Both the position numbers and the translations under genes were made by a program. Below the pieces are notes generated by a model. It saw nothing but the letters and a program-made list of their open reading frames with translations, did no database searches and was not told the DNA's origin. Positions 1-8,591 of a stretch of DNA of 64,000 nucleotides are shown here, one piece after another; within the stretch, counting starts at the first letter, position 1; the number at the start of each line of letters is the position of its first letter. The stretch covers positions 1 to 64,000 of the forward strand of contig JAVCCE010000057.1 in assembly GCA_030765645.1 (NCBI GenBank), given 5' to 3'. Source of the DNA: Candidatus Hinthialibacter antarcticus (lineage in GTDB: Bacteria > Hinthialibacterota > Hinthialibacteria > Hinthialibacterales > Hinthialibacteraceae).

Positions 1-17
1 ATTACTTTATGATAGAT

Positions 18-60
18 GGGGGCTGGGCCGCTTGGTCGTCCCGGCCCCCGTTTGGTTTAC
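18..60 (+). terminator. Hairpin terminator at window start
   Basis: A 10-bp stem (positions 18-27 with 40-49, one G-U wobble) with a 12-nt loop is followed by a T-rich stretch. It probably ends transcription of a gene left of the window and insulates the following methyltransferase-like gene. Confidence 0.6.
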
Positions 61-107
61 CGCCGCTGGCCTCAATGTTCGACCCTCCGAATTAGAAAGG
101 ACGCACA

Positions 108-1319
108 ATGGAAACCGTTTCCTGCCCCATTTGCCATAGCGAAAGTTCTCACTCATTCTGGTTTTGGGAGAACGAAGACGTCTTGATGCGTGAATGGGCT
201 CCTGATTGCCGCCTGCATTTCTCCATCTGCCGTCATTGCGCTGCGATTTTTCAAAACCCGCCTGCGCCCTTAGGTGAAGATTCGTTTGCGATGGACTCCA
301 TCATGGATACAAACGCGGAACAGTCTGTTCAGGCGAATGAAGCGCTGGATTGGCTCAGTCAATTTTCCGGGCGGGGACAAGAACCGTTTCGGGCATTAGA
401 ACTCTATACGAAATCCTCAAAATTAGAGGAAGCGCTCAAGGCCAAAAACTGCGATGTGACTGCGGTTTCCGCCAAAGAGTTTCTTGAAAAGGATTTTAGC
501 CAAAATGAACCCTACGACATCGTCTTTTGTTTTGAGGTTTTGAACGAAACCAGCGATCCAAACGGGATCGTTCAAAAGGCCCATTCGGTTTTGAAAGACG
601 ATGGCGGATTGTATGTGGATGTGGTTAACCCTCTGGTGTTGCCCCGCGCCAACCAAATGTGTTTCACCGGCAGCCAACGAACGTTGTTGACGTTTCCAAC
701 GCTCATGTATCTCACCTACAAAAATGGCTTCCGCAATATGATCGGGGAAGTCACTGGCAGCGCCCGTAGTTATATGAAGAAAATTGATGTTCCTGACACG
801 GTTTCGCTAAGCGAAGTGTCATCGAAAGATTATTGGTCGTATGTGACCTACCGCTGTGAGCGGAATTACTGGTTCTCATGGGTGCTGCGTTTTTTAGTCA
901 ATTTTATGAAATCGCGCCAAGTAGACGCCAACGCGTTAGATACGGCTCGCAACCAGTTGCGCCATGACCCGCAACATATGCAGATTGTCCGTGAGGCCTG
1001 CGGCGTGATGTTGCTCTTTGCGCAAGAAGTCCAAACTTTACAGCAATCGCTGTCCGGCGACTGGCACCAAACCATGGCGCGCATCTTCACAATATTGAAA
1101 GATGACTTGGTTCTATTCGACCTGCTGCAATTGGAACCGATGGAAAACATGGGCCTTTTGGCGCCAATGAACCGGTTTTATCTGAATGAAAAAATGATTT
1201 ATGTTTCAGAAGCGGAGTACTTCAAGAAATACTTCACACAAGAAGACGCCGAGCATTTGTGTAAGAATATCTTTAAATCGAGCCAAACCGTGGTTGGCCA
1301 TCTCAGTTCGTTCTTATAA
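108..1319 (+). CDS. Zinc-ribbon protein with degenerate SAM-methyltransferase domain
   Basis: 403 aa, preceded by GAAAGGA. The N-terminus has a CxxC pair (C6, C9) and a second one (C41, C44), which together look like a zinc ribbon. Residues about 90-190 resemble a class I methyltransferase, with a post-II segment (PYDIVFCFEVLNE) and a post-III segment (DGGLYVDVVNP). The glycine-rich SAM-binding motif I is not recognisable: the expected place reads ALELYTKSSKL. The C-terminal 200 residues are not recognised. The gene sits alone between two terminators, immediately before flagellin, so a role in flagellin modification is possible but only inferred from position. Enzyme activity is uncertain because motif I is lost. 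Confidence 0.6.
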   Translation: METVSCPICHSESSHSFWFWENEDVLMREWAPDCRLHFSICRHCAAIFQNPPAPLGEDSFAMDSIMDTNAEQSVQANEALDWLSQFSGRGQEPFRALELYTKSSKLEEALKAKNCDVTAVSAKEFLEKDFSQNEPYDIVFCFEVLNETSDPNGIVQKAHSVLKDDGGLYVDVVNPLVLPRANQMCFTGSQRTLLTFPTLMYLTYKNGFRNMIGEVTGSARSYMKKIDVPDTVSLSEVSSKDYWSYVTYRCERNYWFSWVLRFLVNFMKSRQVDANALDTARNQLRHDPQHMQIVREACGVMLLFAQEVQTLQQSLSGDWHQTMARIFTILKDDLVLFDLLQLEPMENMGLLAPMNRFYLNEKMIYVSEAEYFKKYFTQEDAEHLCKNIFKSSQTVVGHLSSFL

Positions 1320-1376
1320 GAGGCTGCCCGGGCGGGATATACCCCAAAATCAACTTTTTTAAATGAGTTAGAGCGC

Positions 1377-1411
1377 AAAGACGCGGCAGATTTTGCCGCG
1401 TCTTTCATTTT
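1377..1411 (+). terminator. Rho-independent terminator
   Basis: A perfect 12-bp stem (AAAGACGCGGCA with TGCCGCGTCTTT, 5-nt loop) is followed by CATTTT. It separates the methyltransferase-like gene from the flagellin transcription unit. Confidence 0.9.
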
Positions 1412-1437
1412 GAGAGAAAAAATTTCCGCCTTTTGCT

Positions 1438-1464
1438 CAAGGTTTTTTGTAAAGGCGACGATAT
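1438..1464 (+). promoter_or_regulatory. Sigma-28-like promoter of flagellin
   Basis: CAAGGTTT, 11 nt, GACGATAT matches the FliA consensus TAAAGTTT-N11-GCCGATAA at 6 of 8 positions in each box with exact spacing. It lies just after a strong terminator and is the only such match I saw before fliC. The implied start near 1471 gives a leader of about 355 nt. Assignment to sigma-28 is inference from consensus and gene content. Confidence 0.55.
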
Positions 1465-1470
1465 CTGAAA

Positions 1471-1826
1471 GCAGCAGTATTACCCAAATTCTAAAAATAA
1501 GGTTGCTTTAACGACCATAAGTTTAATATTTGAAAGGAGTACCGGTAGGTCGAGTTCTTACATAGCCCATTCGCGCCGCATGGCGCCCTAGGTTGACGCC
1601 CTAGAGATTATGGGATGAATGTTTTGATGGAAATCGGGGCCTTGCCCCACCAGCCGAAACTCTTTTAGCCAGACGATGGTTTCGACGCTTCGCACCCGGC
1701 GGAACCAGAAGCGGCTAAAAGACGGCAACCAAACTCTAAAAACCAAAACTTCGTGGTCCGCTTCGCACCCGAGACCACGCCTTTCGGCAAGGATGCCTTA
1801 AGGAAAGTTCATGGAGGAAGAAAAGA
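1471..1826 (+). promoter_or_regulatory. Long structured flagellin 5' leader
   Basis: No coding potential seen. It holds a GGGGC/GCCCC hairpin (1636-1648), a 9-bp stem (1662-1670 with 1713-1721) enclosing a nested 6-bp stem (1678-1683 with 1701-1706), then another 6-bp stem (1753-1758 with 1773-1778). Both inner hairpins display the same 13-nt loop, CGCTTCGCACCCG, at 1686-1698 and 1759-1771. A strong GGAGG lies 9 nt before the start codon. The arrangement suggests a post-transcriptional control element, such as a protein- or RNA-binding leader. No known riboswitch class was recognised. Confidence 0.5.
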
Positions 1827-4472
1827 ATGACTATTTCCAGAATCGTTAACAATGTAGCATCCGTCAATGCAAACCGAAATTTGGACAACTCCCAACGGGC
1901 GCTGTCTAAATCAATTGAACGCTTGTCATCAGGTTTACGCATCAACCGCGCCGGCGACGACGCAGCGGGTTTGACCGTTGCCAACCGTTTACGTACGCAA
2001 GTTCAAGGTTTGAACCAGGCGGTTACCAACGCTTCGCAGGGCATCAACTTGATCGCCACCGCAGAAGGCGCGTTGGAAGAAACCACAACACGCTTGAATC
2101 GTATCCGTCAGTTGGCCGTTCAGTCGGCGAACACGGCGGTTAACGATCTCGGCGCCCGTCGCGCTTTGCAGGACGAAGTCTTCCAGAGCATCGACGAAGT
2201 TACCCGTATTGCGAACACCACCCAATTCTCAAGCAACTTCTTGTTGAATGGCGACTTCTCCATTCAATCTGAAACGATTGATGGTCAGGAAGACATTGGT
2301 CTGAGCGTCGATGCGTCTCCCGTTGCTTCGACTTTAGGTAGCGGCAAATCGTTTTTGAACATTATTAAAACAATTGACGGATCCTCGCAGATTATCGCGG
2401 GCGACAAAAAAGGCGAAACGCAGGTATTGAACACAGGCATCACCAACCAAACTGACTTCGCCGTTAGTATGGCGTTCTTCTCAGAAGGCAACTTGGGCGT
2501 GGGTTCAGCGGTTGGTTCGTCTACGGGCATAAACGCCACGACGGATGTCATGGTTCACACTGGCGGCGGCGCCGCGAGTAAGTTCTTTAACGGCGTTTCA
2601 ATTTCCCGTACTGACGTGTTTGTTTACAGCGGCGTGTTGTCAGACGGCGTAACCCAATTCAACGGTTCTATTAGCGCGACGCACGTTGGCGCTGCTATTA
2701 CCTTCGCTGGCTTTACTTCATCGATCAATTCATCCATTAACGCTGCTGAAGCCGCCTTGTTTGGCGACTCTGCGTCTGTTCCTGATGAGTATCGCACCTT
2801 GGCGACTGCTGAAGTTGGGGCCGCGGGTCGAAATGCAAGCAATGCTGGTCGTATTCGCTTAAGCAGTGAAAACGGCGAATTGATTAACCAAGCCAGTTTG
2901 AATATCACATTGGTCAGTTCCGTTGGTACAATCAATACGTCAGCCAACGGCGTAACCCGTTCTGGCGAAATCGGTACTGACTCTGCATTGGCTGGACAAG
3001 GCCAGGTCGGCAACTCGATTACTGCGATCACTGGTTCAACCTTCGGCGCAGGGCAATTTGATATTCAAGTCGAAGACGTCCAGGCGGCGCAACAGCGTAA
3101 AGTTGAAAGCACTGTTACCTTCCGTGATGGTAACGGCGCGATTCTTAATCGTACCGTTTCGTTGGACGGCGCCGGTTCAGGCCGTACGCTGGAATTAAAC
3201 GGTTCATTCGTTAACGGTGTTTACACAGGCGGTACCACGTTGGCTAGCGGCGACACCGTTACGTTGACCGGAAGCAACTCGGATGGAACCACCTTCCAGA
3301 GCTCCTTTACGTTTAACACCGTTCCGGGCGCTGGTGACTTTGACGCCAGTTTCAATGACTTCACCTTCTCCAGCATCTCCGGTCTTGTGAGCGAAATGAA
3401 CTTCCGCACCAGTAATTATGGCGCGGCGGGTACATTGGGCGCTTCTACTCTGACTGGCGGCTTAGAGAACGGTAACCAAACACGCTTTGAGGATGCGCTC
3501 TTTACCTTTACAGCCAATGGCTCAATGCAATTGGTTGATGATACTGGTAAGGACGATTCAGAAACCGCCTTTACCCTGACCTTTGATTTCCAACAGAAAA
3601 TTGATGGTGCAGGTGTTGTAACTCGTAACCAAAGCACGGTTCAGGATGACGCCCTTCTACAACAAGAAGGCTTCTTTGAATCGGCTGCGTTCCGTGTCGA
3701 CGGCGGCGACGCCGTACGCGCCAAGGCGGGCGACGTAATCACACTGGCGGCGGCGGAAGCGACGGTTGAAGGCGTTCCGCAAGAGCAACTCACATTCCGC
3801 GTCGGCAGCGGCTTCTCAGCCGGCGTCGATAAGTTAGAAACGTCGCAAGACCAGTTTGTTGGTAAGTTGAACGGTGGTTCTGAAGTTACGTTCACTAACG
3901 GCGACCAGGACGTTGTCTTTATCGACGGTAACAGCGGCGGCACGCGAGGCGTGGCCAAGTTTGTGACGGTTGACTTCGATAACGTGGTTGACGTTACCCA
4001 ACGGGCTGATGGTTTGCCTGATGCGGGCCGTACGGTCATCATCTCGACTGTCAACAGTTCGCTGAACTTCCAGGTCGGCGCGAATGCAGGCCAGGCGTTC
4101 AGGGCCAGTATCGGTGACTTGCGCTCTGAAAACCTCGGCTTCGGCCAGGGCAGCGGGCGTACGGTTTCTGATATTGATATCACCACCATCGACGGCGCGA
4201 ATGAAGCCATCCGAATCGTGGACGAAGCGTTAGGGCAGGTCAACAAGACCCGTTCAATCCTCGGTGCGGCAACCAACCGTCTCGAAGCAACGATCTCAAA
4301 CTTGAGCGTCAGTGCTGAAAACTTGACGGCGGCTGAATCGCGAATCCGTGATGCAGATATTGCCCGTGAATCCAGTGACTTTACCAAGAACCAGGTGCTC
4401 TTACAGGCAGGCGTATCGATTTTGGCCCAGGCCAACTTCCAAAGCCAGTCGTTCTTGGGACTTATCGGGTAA
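1827..4472 (+). CDS. fliC: Flagellin with very large variable domain
   Basis: 881 aa, nearly twice the roughly 500 aa of enteric flagellin. The conserved N-terminal D0/D1 region covers about residues 1-150 (SSGLRINRAGDDAAGL, QGINLIATAEGALEE, RIRQLAVQSAN). The C-terminal D1/D0 region covers about the last 90 (ESRIRDADIARES and a LGLIG end). Between them lie about 640 residues rich in G, S, T and N, expected to form surface domains on the filament. The protein is exported by the flagellar type III apparatus and polymerises under the FliD cap; FliS is its chaperone. The start is fixed by GGAGG. flaG, fliD and fliS follow. Only one flagellin is present in the window. Confidence 0.97.
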   Translation: MTISRIVNNVASVNANRNLDNSQRALSKSIERLSSGLRINRAGDDAAGLTVANRLRTQVQGLNQAVTNASQGINLIATAEGALEETTTRLNRIRQLAVQSANTAVNDLGARRALQDEVFQSIDEVTRIANTTQFSSNFLLNGDFSIQSETIDGQEDIGLSVDASPVASTLGSGKSFLNIIKTIDGSSQIIAGDKKGETQVLNTGITNQTDFAVSMAFFSEGNLGVGSAVGSSTGINATTDVMVHTGGGAASKFFNGVSISRTDVFVYSGVLSDGVTQFNGSISATHVGAAITFAGFTSSINSSINAAEAALFGDSASVPDEYRTLATAEVGAAGRNASNAGRIRLSSENGELINQASLNITLVSSVGTINTSANGVTRSGEIGTDSALAGQGQVGNSITAITGSTFGAGQFDIQVEDVQAAQQRKVESTVTFRDGNGAILNRTVSLDGAGSGRTLELNGSFVNGVYTGGTTLASGDTVTLTGSNSDGTTFQSSFTFNTVPGAGDFDASFNDFTFSSISGLVSEMNFRTSNYGAAGTLGASTLTGGLENGNQTRFEDALFTFTANGSMQLVDDTGKDDSETAFTLTFDFQQKIDGAGVVTRNQSTVQDDALLQQEGFFESAAFRVDGGDAVRAKAGDVITLAAAEATVEGVPQEQLTFRVGSGFSAGVDKLETSQDQFVGKLNGGSEVTFTNGDQDVVFIDGNSGGTRGVAKFVTVDFDNVVDVTQRADGLPDAGRTVIISTVNSSLNFQVGANAGQAFRASIGDLRSENLGFGQGSGRTVSDIDITTIDGANEAIRIVDEALGQVNKTRSILGAATNRLEATISNLSVSAENLTAAESRIRDADIARESSDFTKNQVLLQAGVSILAQANFQSQSFLGLIG

Positions 4473-4506
4473 TCGGTCACTTCGATCACTTAATGCGAAC
4501 AAGTAT

Positions 4507-4534
4507 GGGGAGCGGAGCGAACGCTTCGCTCCCC
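4507..4534 (+). terminator. Hairpin after flagellin
   Basis: GGGGAGCG pairs with CGCTCCCC, and the inner AGCG/CGCT extends the stem. No T-run follows, so this is more likely an mRNA-stabilising or partial terminator hairpin that uncouples abundant fliC message from flaG. Confidence 0.5.
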
Positions 4535-4594
4535 GGTTTCGCTTCCGAAGGCGCATTGGCCGCATGACGGTAGTTCGCAACGCAGGAGACGACC

Positions 4595-4942
4595 ATGAAC
4601 GTGGAACCCATAAAACCCAATCTCGACCACGTTTTTACGCTGTCCGCCTTACACGAAGAGCCGCTTCACTCGTCGCGCTTTTCACTGGAAACACCCACCG
4701 TTGAGAAAAGCGAACCCGCTGCGGAACCTGCCGACAAGCCGGTGAACCGCATCGAAGCAGCCAGTGGATTGGCTGACCACCGGGTCAATTTCCGGTTTGA
4801 CGAAGGGTCAGGACGCACCATCATTCGCGTGGTTGATTCAAAAACCCATGAAGTGCTGCAAGAGTTTCCCCGCAACCAAATTCTCGAAATTACCGAGAGA
4901 ATGAAGTCAATCATGGGCGTATTTTTTGATCGCGAAGTCTAA
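4595..4942 (+). CDS. flaG: FlaG family protein
   Basis: 115 aa. The C-terminal half is the FlaG domain: VNFRFDEGSGRTIIRVVDS, then EVLQEFPRNQILEI and a hydrophobic MGVFFDREV end. FlaG proteins affect filament length in several bacteria, and the gene commonly sits between flagellin and fliD, as here. The N-terminal 45 residues are low-complexity and variable. AGGAG lies upstream of the ATG. It may be read through from flagellin past the hairpin. Confidence 0.9.
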   Translation: MNVEPIKPNLDHVFTLSALHEEPLHSSRFSLETPTVEKSEPAAEPADKPVNRIEAASGLADHRVNFRFDEGSGRTIIRVVDSKTHEVLQEFPRNQILEITERMKSIMGVFFDREV

Positions 4943-5195
4943 GGGCTCCCCCTTTCTTGCATCGAGAAGAGAGGGGGAAGGCTTAGCAGTATTCCCTCCC
5001 ATTCCATTTTTGGTCTTTCCTTTGCATTTAATCTAGTCACGAACATTCGCTTGAACGGAACTGGTTTGATGTAACCTGTTCGTTTTTATTCACTTAATCA
5101 TTTTGATTGATTTGGTGGATAAAATCGACAATTCAGTGAAGTAGGTAAAAAGTGCCTGTTCGTAGAAAGTGCAACGAGAATCATGAAGCAAACTC
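4943..5195. other. Intergenic region flaG-fliD
   Basis: No gene seen. A 6-bp C/G hairpin (4948-4953 with 4972-4977, imperfect inner pairing) directly follows flaG without a clear T-run and may act as a weak terminator. The rest is AT-rich and leads into the fliD promoter. Confidence 0.5.
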
Positions 5196-5222
5196 TCAAC
5201 TTTTTAGGGTTTTCGCCGATAC
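5196..5222 (+). promoter_or_regulatory. Sigma-28-like promoter of fliD
   Basis: TCAACTTT, 11 nt, GCCGATAC matches TAAAGTTT-N11-GCCGATAA at 6/8 and 7/8 positions with exact spacing. The implied transcription start is about 80 nt before fliD. This is the best flagellar promoter match in the window. Confidence 0.75.
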
Positions 5223-5310
5223 TAAAACAAGAAGAAGTAATTCTCTTGTTTCAATTTGTATTATTTTATTACGGTTGCATAGGTTTTTTGGGCGAAAGAG
5301 GTAACCAGCG

Positions 5311-7641
5311 ATGAGCAATTTCGCGATTGAGGGTCTTATATCCGGTTTTGACACAACCGCGTTGATCGACGCCATTCTCGACATTCAGGTTCGAGGGCCG
5401 ATCTCACAAATCGAAAGACGCGTAGAAGGCGAGCAGCAGAAATTAGGCTCGTTTCAAACGTTGAATGCCAATGTGTTAGGGCTTGACGTTACCTCGCAAG
5501 GGCTGCGTTCTACCGCATTGTTTGATACCAAATCGGCGAATTCGTCGAATGAATCGATTTTGTCAGCCAGCGCCAACAGTTCTGCATCAAAAGGCGCATT
5601 TCAGGTGCGCGTCGATAATCTTGCCAAAGCTGACCAGGTTTCTTCCGACATATTTCTCGATGCCAATGAAGAGATGGGTTTTTCCGGCGATTTTTTAATT
5701 AATGGACAAAAAATCAGCGTTAGCGCTAGCGATACGTTGCAGACCATTTCAACTCAGATCAACGCATCCGGCTCAGGCGCAAACGCTTCAGTGATTCAAA
5801 CCGCCGCAAACCAAACCAAACTGGTGATTTCTGCTGCTGATACGGGCGTGAACCGGTTGGAATTTCGCCAAGTCGGCACGTCATCTATTTTAGACGACCT
5901 TGGCTTGATTGGTTCGGGCGCGAGCGTTGATTATACAGTAAACGCTGACAACAACGGCGCACTGAGCGACTTGTTCGATCCGCTGACCGACACGTTTGAT
6001 TTCACCGGAAAAAGCATCACCATCAATGATTCGGGCGGACAATTTGCGCTGGACGTGAACTTCAGCGGCGTGTTAGACCTGACAGGCGTCGCGAGTGAAA
6101 TTAACGCGGCCTCTCAGACGGCAGGCGCGAATATTAGCGCAACGGTCGTGACTGAAGGTTCCGAAGAGCGTCTGCAAATCAGCAGCGCCACCGGCATCCC
6201 CAGCAATTTTAACGATCCAGATAATGTGTTATTTGATTTAGGCATTGTCGGCGGGGTCCAGAGCGAAGATTTTACATCTTCTGTTCTGTCTGTTGCAGAC
6301 ATTTTAGACTTAGAAGGCTCGACGGATTCTACGTTTCGGATTACCAACGGCGACGGTTCTACTTTCATTGACGTCACCGTCAATTTCGGTACGGATTCAT
6401 TGGTCGATATCGCTGATAAAATTAATACGGCCGCCACGCCTCCGCCGCCGGGTTCAGATATCAGCGCTCAGGTTATCACCGTCGGCGGCATCTCCCGGTT
6501 GGAGATCAGCAGCGCGTCGGGCAATGCCATCTTCAGTAACGACGCCAATAACGCGCTAAGCACCTTGGGCGTGATTGACTCTGATTTTAAAAACTACGAC
6601 CAACAAGGCGAAGACGCGCAATTTACCTACAACGGAATCACGGTCAATCGGAAAAGTAATATTGTGACCGACTTGGTTGAAGGCATATCGATTGCGATGA
6701 AAGAAGAGAGTTCTTCGTTTGTTACGATTTCAGTTAACGAAGATTATTCACAAGTCGAAAATACGGTGCAGAGTTTTGTCGATTCGTTCAATACGGTCAT
6801 GGGTTTTATTGACGAACAGACGGTGTTTGATCCTGACGGCGCGAACGGCATTCTTTTCGGTAATGATACTGTGCGCCGGTTGTCGAACTCGTTGGCGAAC
6901 TCAATCAGTTCCTTTATTCCCAACTTGCCGGGATTAAGCCTATCCAAACTTAACGAAGGCGCGGGGATTGATCTTGGCAAAATCAAAATTACGGACCGTT
7001 CGGGCGCCAGCGCAGAGATCAACTTGAATGATGCCAGAACGGTTCAAGATGTTCTCGACGCGATTAACTTAAACGAAGATATCAAAGTCAAAGCGTCAAT
7101 CAACCAAGCGGGAGATTCAATTAACTTAAGCGATGAATCCGGCGGGTTTTTGAAATTTTCCGTAGAGGAAGTGGATGGCACGACTGCGGCTGATCTGGGC
7201 CTCTTGCGCCAGGTGTCAACCAACCGCATCGCAGGCGGAATTATTGGCGCCGGCGCCGGACGAACATCGCTTGCCTCGATTGGCATCGAATTGTCGGCGA
7301 CGGGCGAGTTGACGTTTGATACCACGAAATTAAGCCAAGCCTTGAATGATAATCCTGAACTGGTGAAAAACCTGTTTACGGCTAGCAAGGTTGGTTTTGG
7401 CAACGTGTTTCAAGATTCACTAAAAACGTTTACCGCCTTTGGCACCGGTATTCTCGATTCGGCTGAAAAAGCGATTGTCGATAACATCGAACGGCAGATT
7501 GTTCGCATTGAAGGTATCGAAGAACGCGCTGCTATTCAAGAACAAGTTTTAAGAAAACGCTTCACTGCGCTCGAGGTCACGTTGTCTCAATCACAACAGA
7601 TTACTCAGACGCTGACCCAGGCGTTTAGCAGCGGCCGTTAA
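5311..7641 (+). CDS. fliD: Flagellar filament cap protein FliD
   Basis: 776 aa against about 470 in enterics. The N-terminus has the FliD signature (AIEGLISGFDTTALIDAIL, then a coiled coil with QQKLGSFQTLNANV). The C-terminus (about 480-776) has the FliD_C region, ending in a coiled coil with RKRFTALEVTLSQSQQITQ. The middle is enlarged with repeated blocks resembling flagellin hook IN motifs (for example IADKINTAATPP and VLDAINLNED). The cap sits at the filament tip and helps flagellin fold during growth. The expanded centre parallels the enlarged flagellin. It has its own sigma-28-like promoter, and fliS follows after 97 nt. Confidence 0.95.
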   Translation: MSNFAIEGLISGFDTTALIDAILDIQVRGPISQIERRVEGEQQKLGSFQTLNANVLGLDVTSQGLRSTALFDTKSANSSNESILSASANSSASKGAFQVRVDNLAKADQVSSDIFLDANEEMGFSGDFLINGQKISVSASDTLQTISTQINASGSGANASVIQTAANQTKLVISAADTGVNRLEFRQVGTSSILDDLGLIGSGASVDYTVNADNNGALSDLFDPLTDTFDFTGKSITINDSGGQFALDVNFSGVLDLTGVASEINAASQTAGANISATVVTEGSEERLQISSATGIPSNFNDPDNVLFDLGIVGGVQSEDFTSSVLSVADILDLEGSTDSTFRITNGDGSTFIDVTVNFGTDSLVDIADKINTAATPPPPGSDISAQVITVGGISRLEISSASGNAIFSNDANNALSTLGVIDSDFKNYDQQGEDAQFTYNGITVNRKSNIVTDLVEGISIAMKEESSSFVTISVNEDYSQVENTVQSFVDSFNTVMGFIDEQTVFDPDGANGILFGNDTVRRLSNSLANSISSFIPNLPGLSLSKLNEGAGIDLGKIKITDRSGASAEINLNDARTVQDVLDAINLNEDIKVKASINQAGDSINLSDESGGFLKFSVEEVDGTTAADLGLLRQVSTNRIAGGIIGAGAGRTSLASIGIELSATGELTFDTTKLSQALNDNPELVKNLFTASKVGFGNVFQDSLKTFTAFGTGILDSAEKAIVDNIERQIVRIEGIEERAAIQEQVLRKRFTALEVTLSQSQQITQTLTQAFSSGR

Positions 7642-7738
7642 TTTTTGCTCAATAAAATGAGTTTGCTTCCGATATAATATAGTAAGCATTTACGAAGCGC
7701 TTGTCGTTTGAACGCTTAGAAATTGAAAGGAGGAGCCA

Positions 7739-8335
7739 GTGGCGGCGCAAGTGGATAATCCGCAACAACGGTATTTGAAAACCCAGATCGAAACCGCAAG
7801 CCAACCACAGTTGTTGGTGATGATTTTTGATGCGGCCGTGAAAAAGTTGCATATATCAAAGAAAGCCATTCAAGAAAAAAACATCGAAAAAGCCCATACC
7901 GAACTGACCAAAGTCCAAAAAATTTTCACCGAACTGATGATCGCCCTGGACCTCGAAAAAGGCGGCGAACTGGGTACGAACCTTTTGCGGATTTATGATT
8001 TTTTATATCACCATCTGGTCAAAGCCAATATTAAGCAAGATATTGCCATGATTGACGAAGCCATGCCGATTGTGGAGAACTTGCGTTCGGCCTGGACGGA
8101 AGCAGTCGAGAAATATACTCAGGAACAACAGGGCGACGCGCCCATGGTTCCCAATGAAAAAACGGCGGCCAAGTTTGATAGTATGGCGGCCAAATTAACT
8201 AAGCCGAAAGCGCCTGCTGCGACCGCGCCCTCCGCGATGAAACCTAAACCCCCGGCTTATCAACCAGCGGCGTTTTCATCCCCAACGCCTACGAGTTCTG
8301 AAGAAGAACGTCCGCGTTTAAACATCCAAGGCTAG
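7739..8335 (+). CDS. fliS: Flagellin chaperone FliS with C-terminal extension
   Basis: 198 aa; the family is usually about 125-140. The FliS four-helix domain covers about residues 8-130 (RYLKTQIETASQPQLLVMIFDAA, LLRIYDFLYHHLVKAN). It is followed by about 65 residues rich in P, A and K that are not part of the family fold. FliS binds the flagellin C-terminus in the cytoplasm and prevents early polymerisation. The start is GTG, chosen because AAAGGAGG lies just upstream. A TCCGATAT/TATAAT overlap at 7668-7678 could be its own promoter, but no convincing -35 box goes with it. Confidence 0.92.
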   Translation: MAAQVDNPQQRYLKTQIETASQPQLLVMIFDAAVKKLHISKKAIQEKNIEKAHTELTKVQKIFTELMIALDLEKGGELGTNLLRIYDFLYHHLVKANIKQDIAMIDEAMPIVENLRSAWTEAVEKYTQEQQGDAPMVPNEKTAAKFDSMAAKLTKPKAPAATAPSAMKPKPPAYQPAAFSSPTPTSSEEERPRLNIQG

Positions 8336-8400
8336 AGCGTTTGTCAAAAAGATGTGCGTAAAGCGCGCCCGTAGCCTGCCTGCCGTAGGCAGGGGCTCAG
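8336..8400 (-). repeat. Dispersed repeat, family 2, copy A
   Basis: The reverse complement matches the stretch at 22634-22697: shared blocks include GGCAGGCTACGGGCGCG (one difference in the other copy) and TTTTGACAAACGCTCTA (one difference). It contains a CCTGCC/GGCAGG hairpin. Two copies in unrelated gene gaps and in opposite orientation indicate a short dispersed element with no coding capacity. Confidence 0.65.
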
Positions 8401-8591
8401 CGATAGATACCGTTACGGAAACTCAATCCGCGCATAATTCTGGCAACCACTATGAAATCCGCTCTGCATTGTTGTTTTCTCTGAATCTCATGCGCGTGTG
8501 ATATCCATTCCCATTAGCCAAACCTTCCAATTTCGCGATAACGTGTATAGATGAAGGCGTTGCAGCAGGAGCGCCCCGGGAGGTTGTATTC

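Noticed and set aside
3641-4489. 282-aa open frame antisense to flagellin
   Set aside because: It mirrors the codon pattern of fliC, has no ribosome site or recognisable domain, and lies wholly inside a certain gene.
4348-4704. 118-aa open frame bridging the fliC end and flaG
   Set aside because: Out-of-frame reading of both genes; it includes the hairpin region and no domain.
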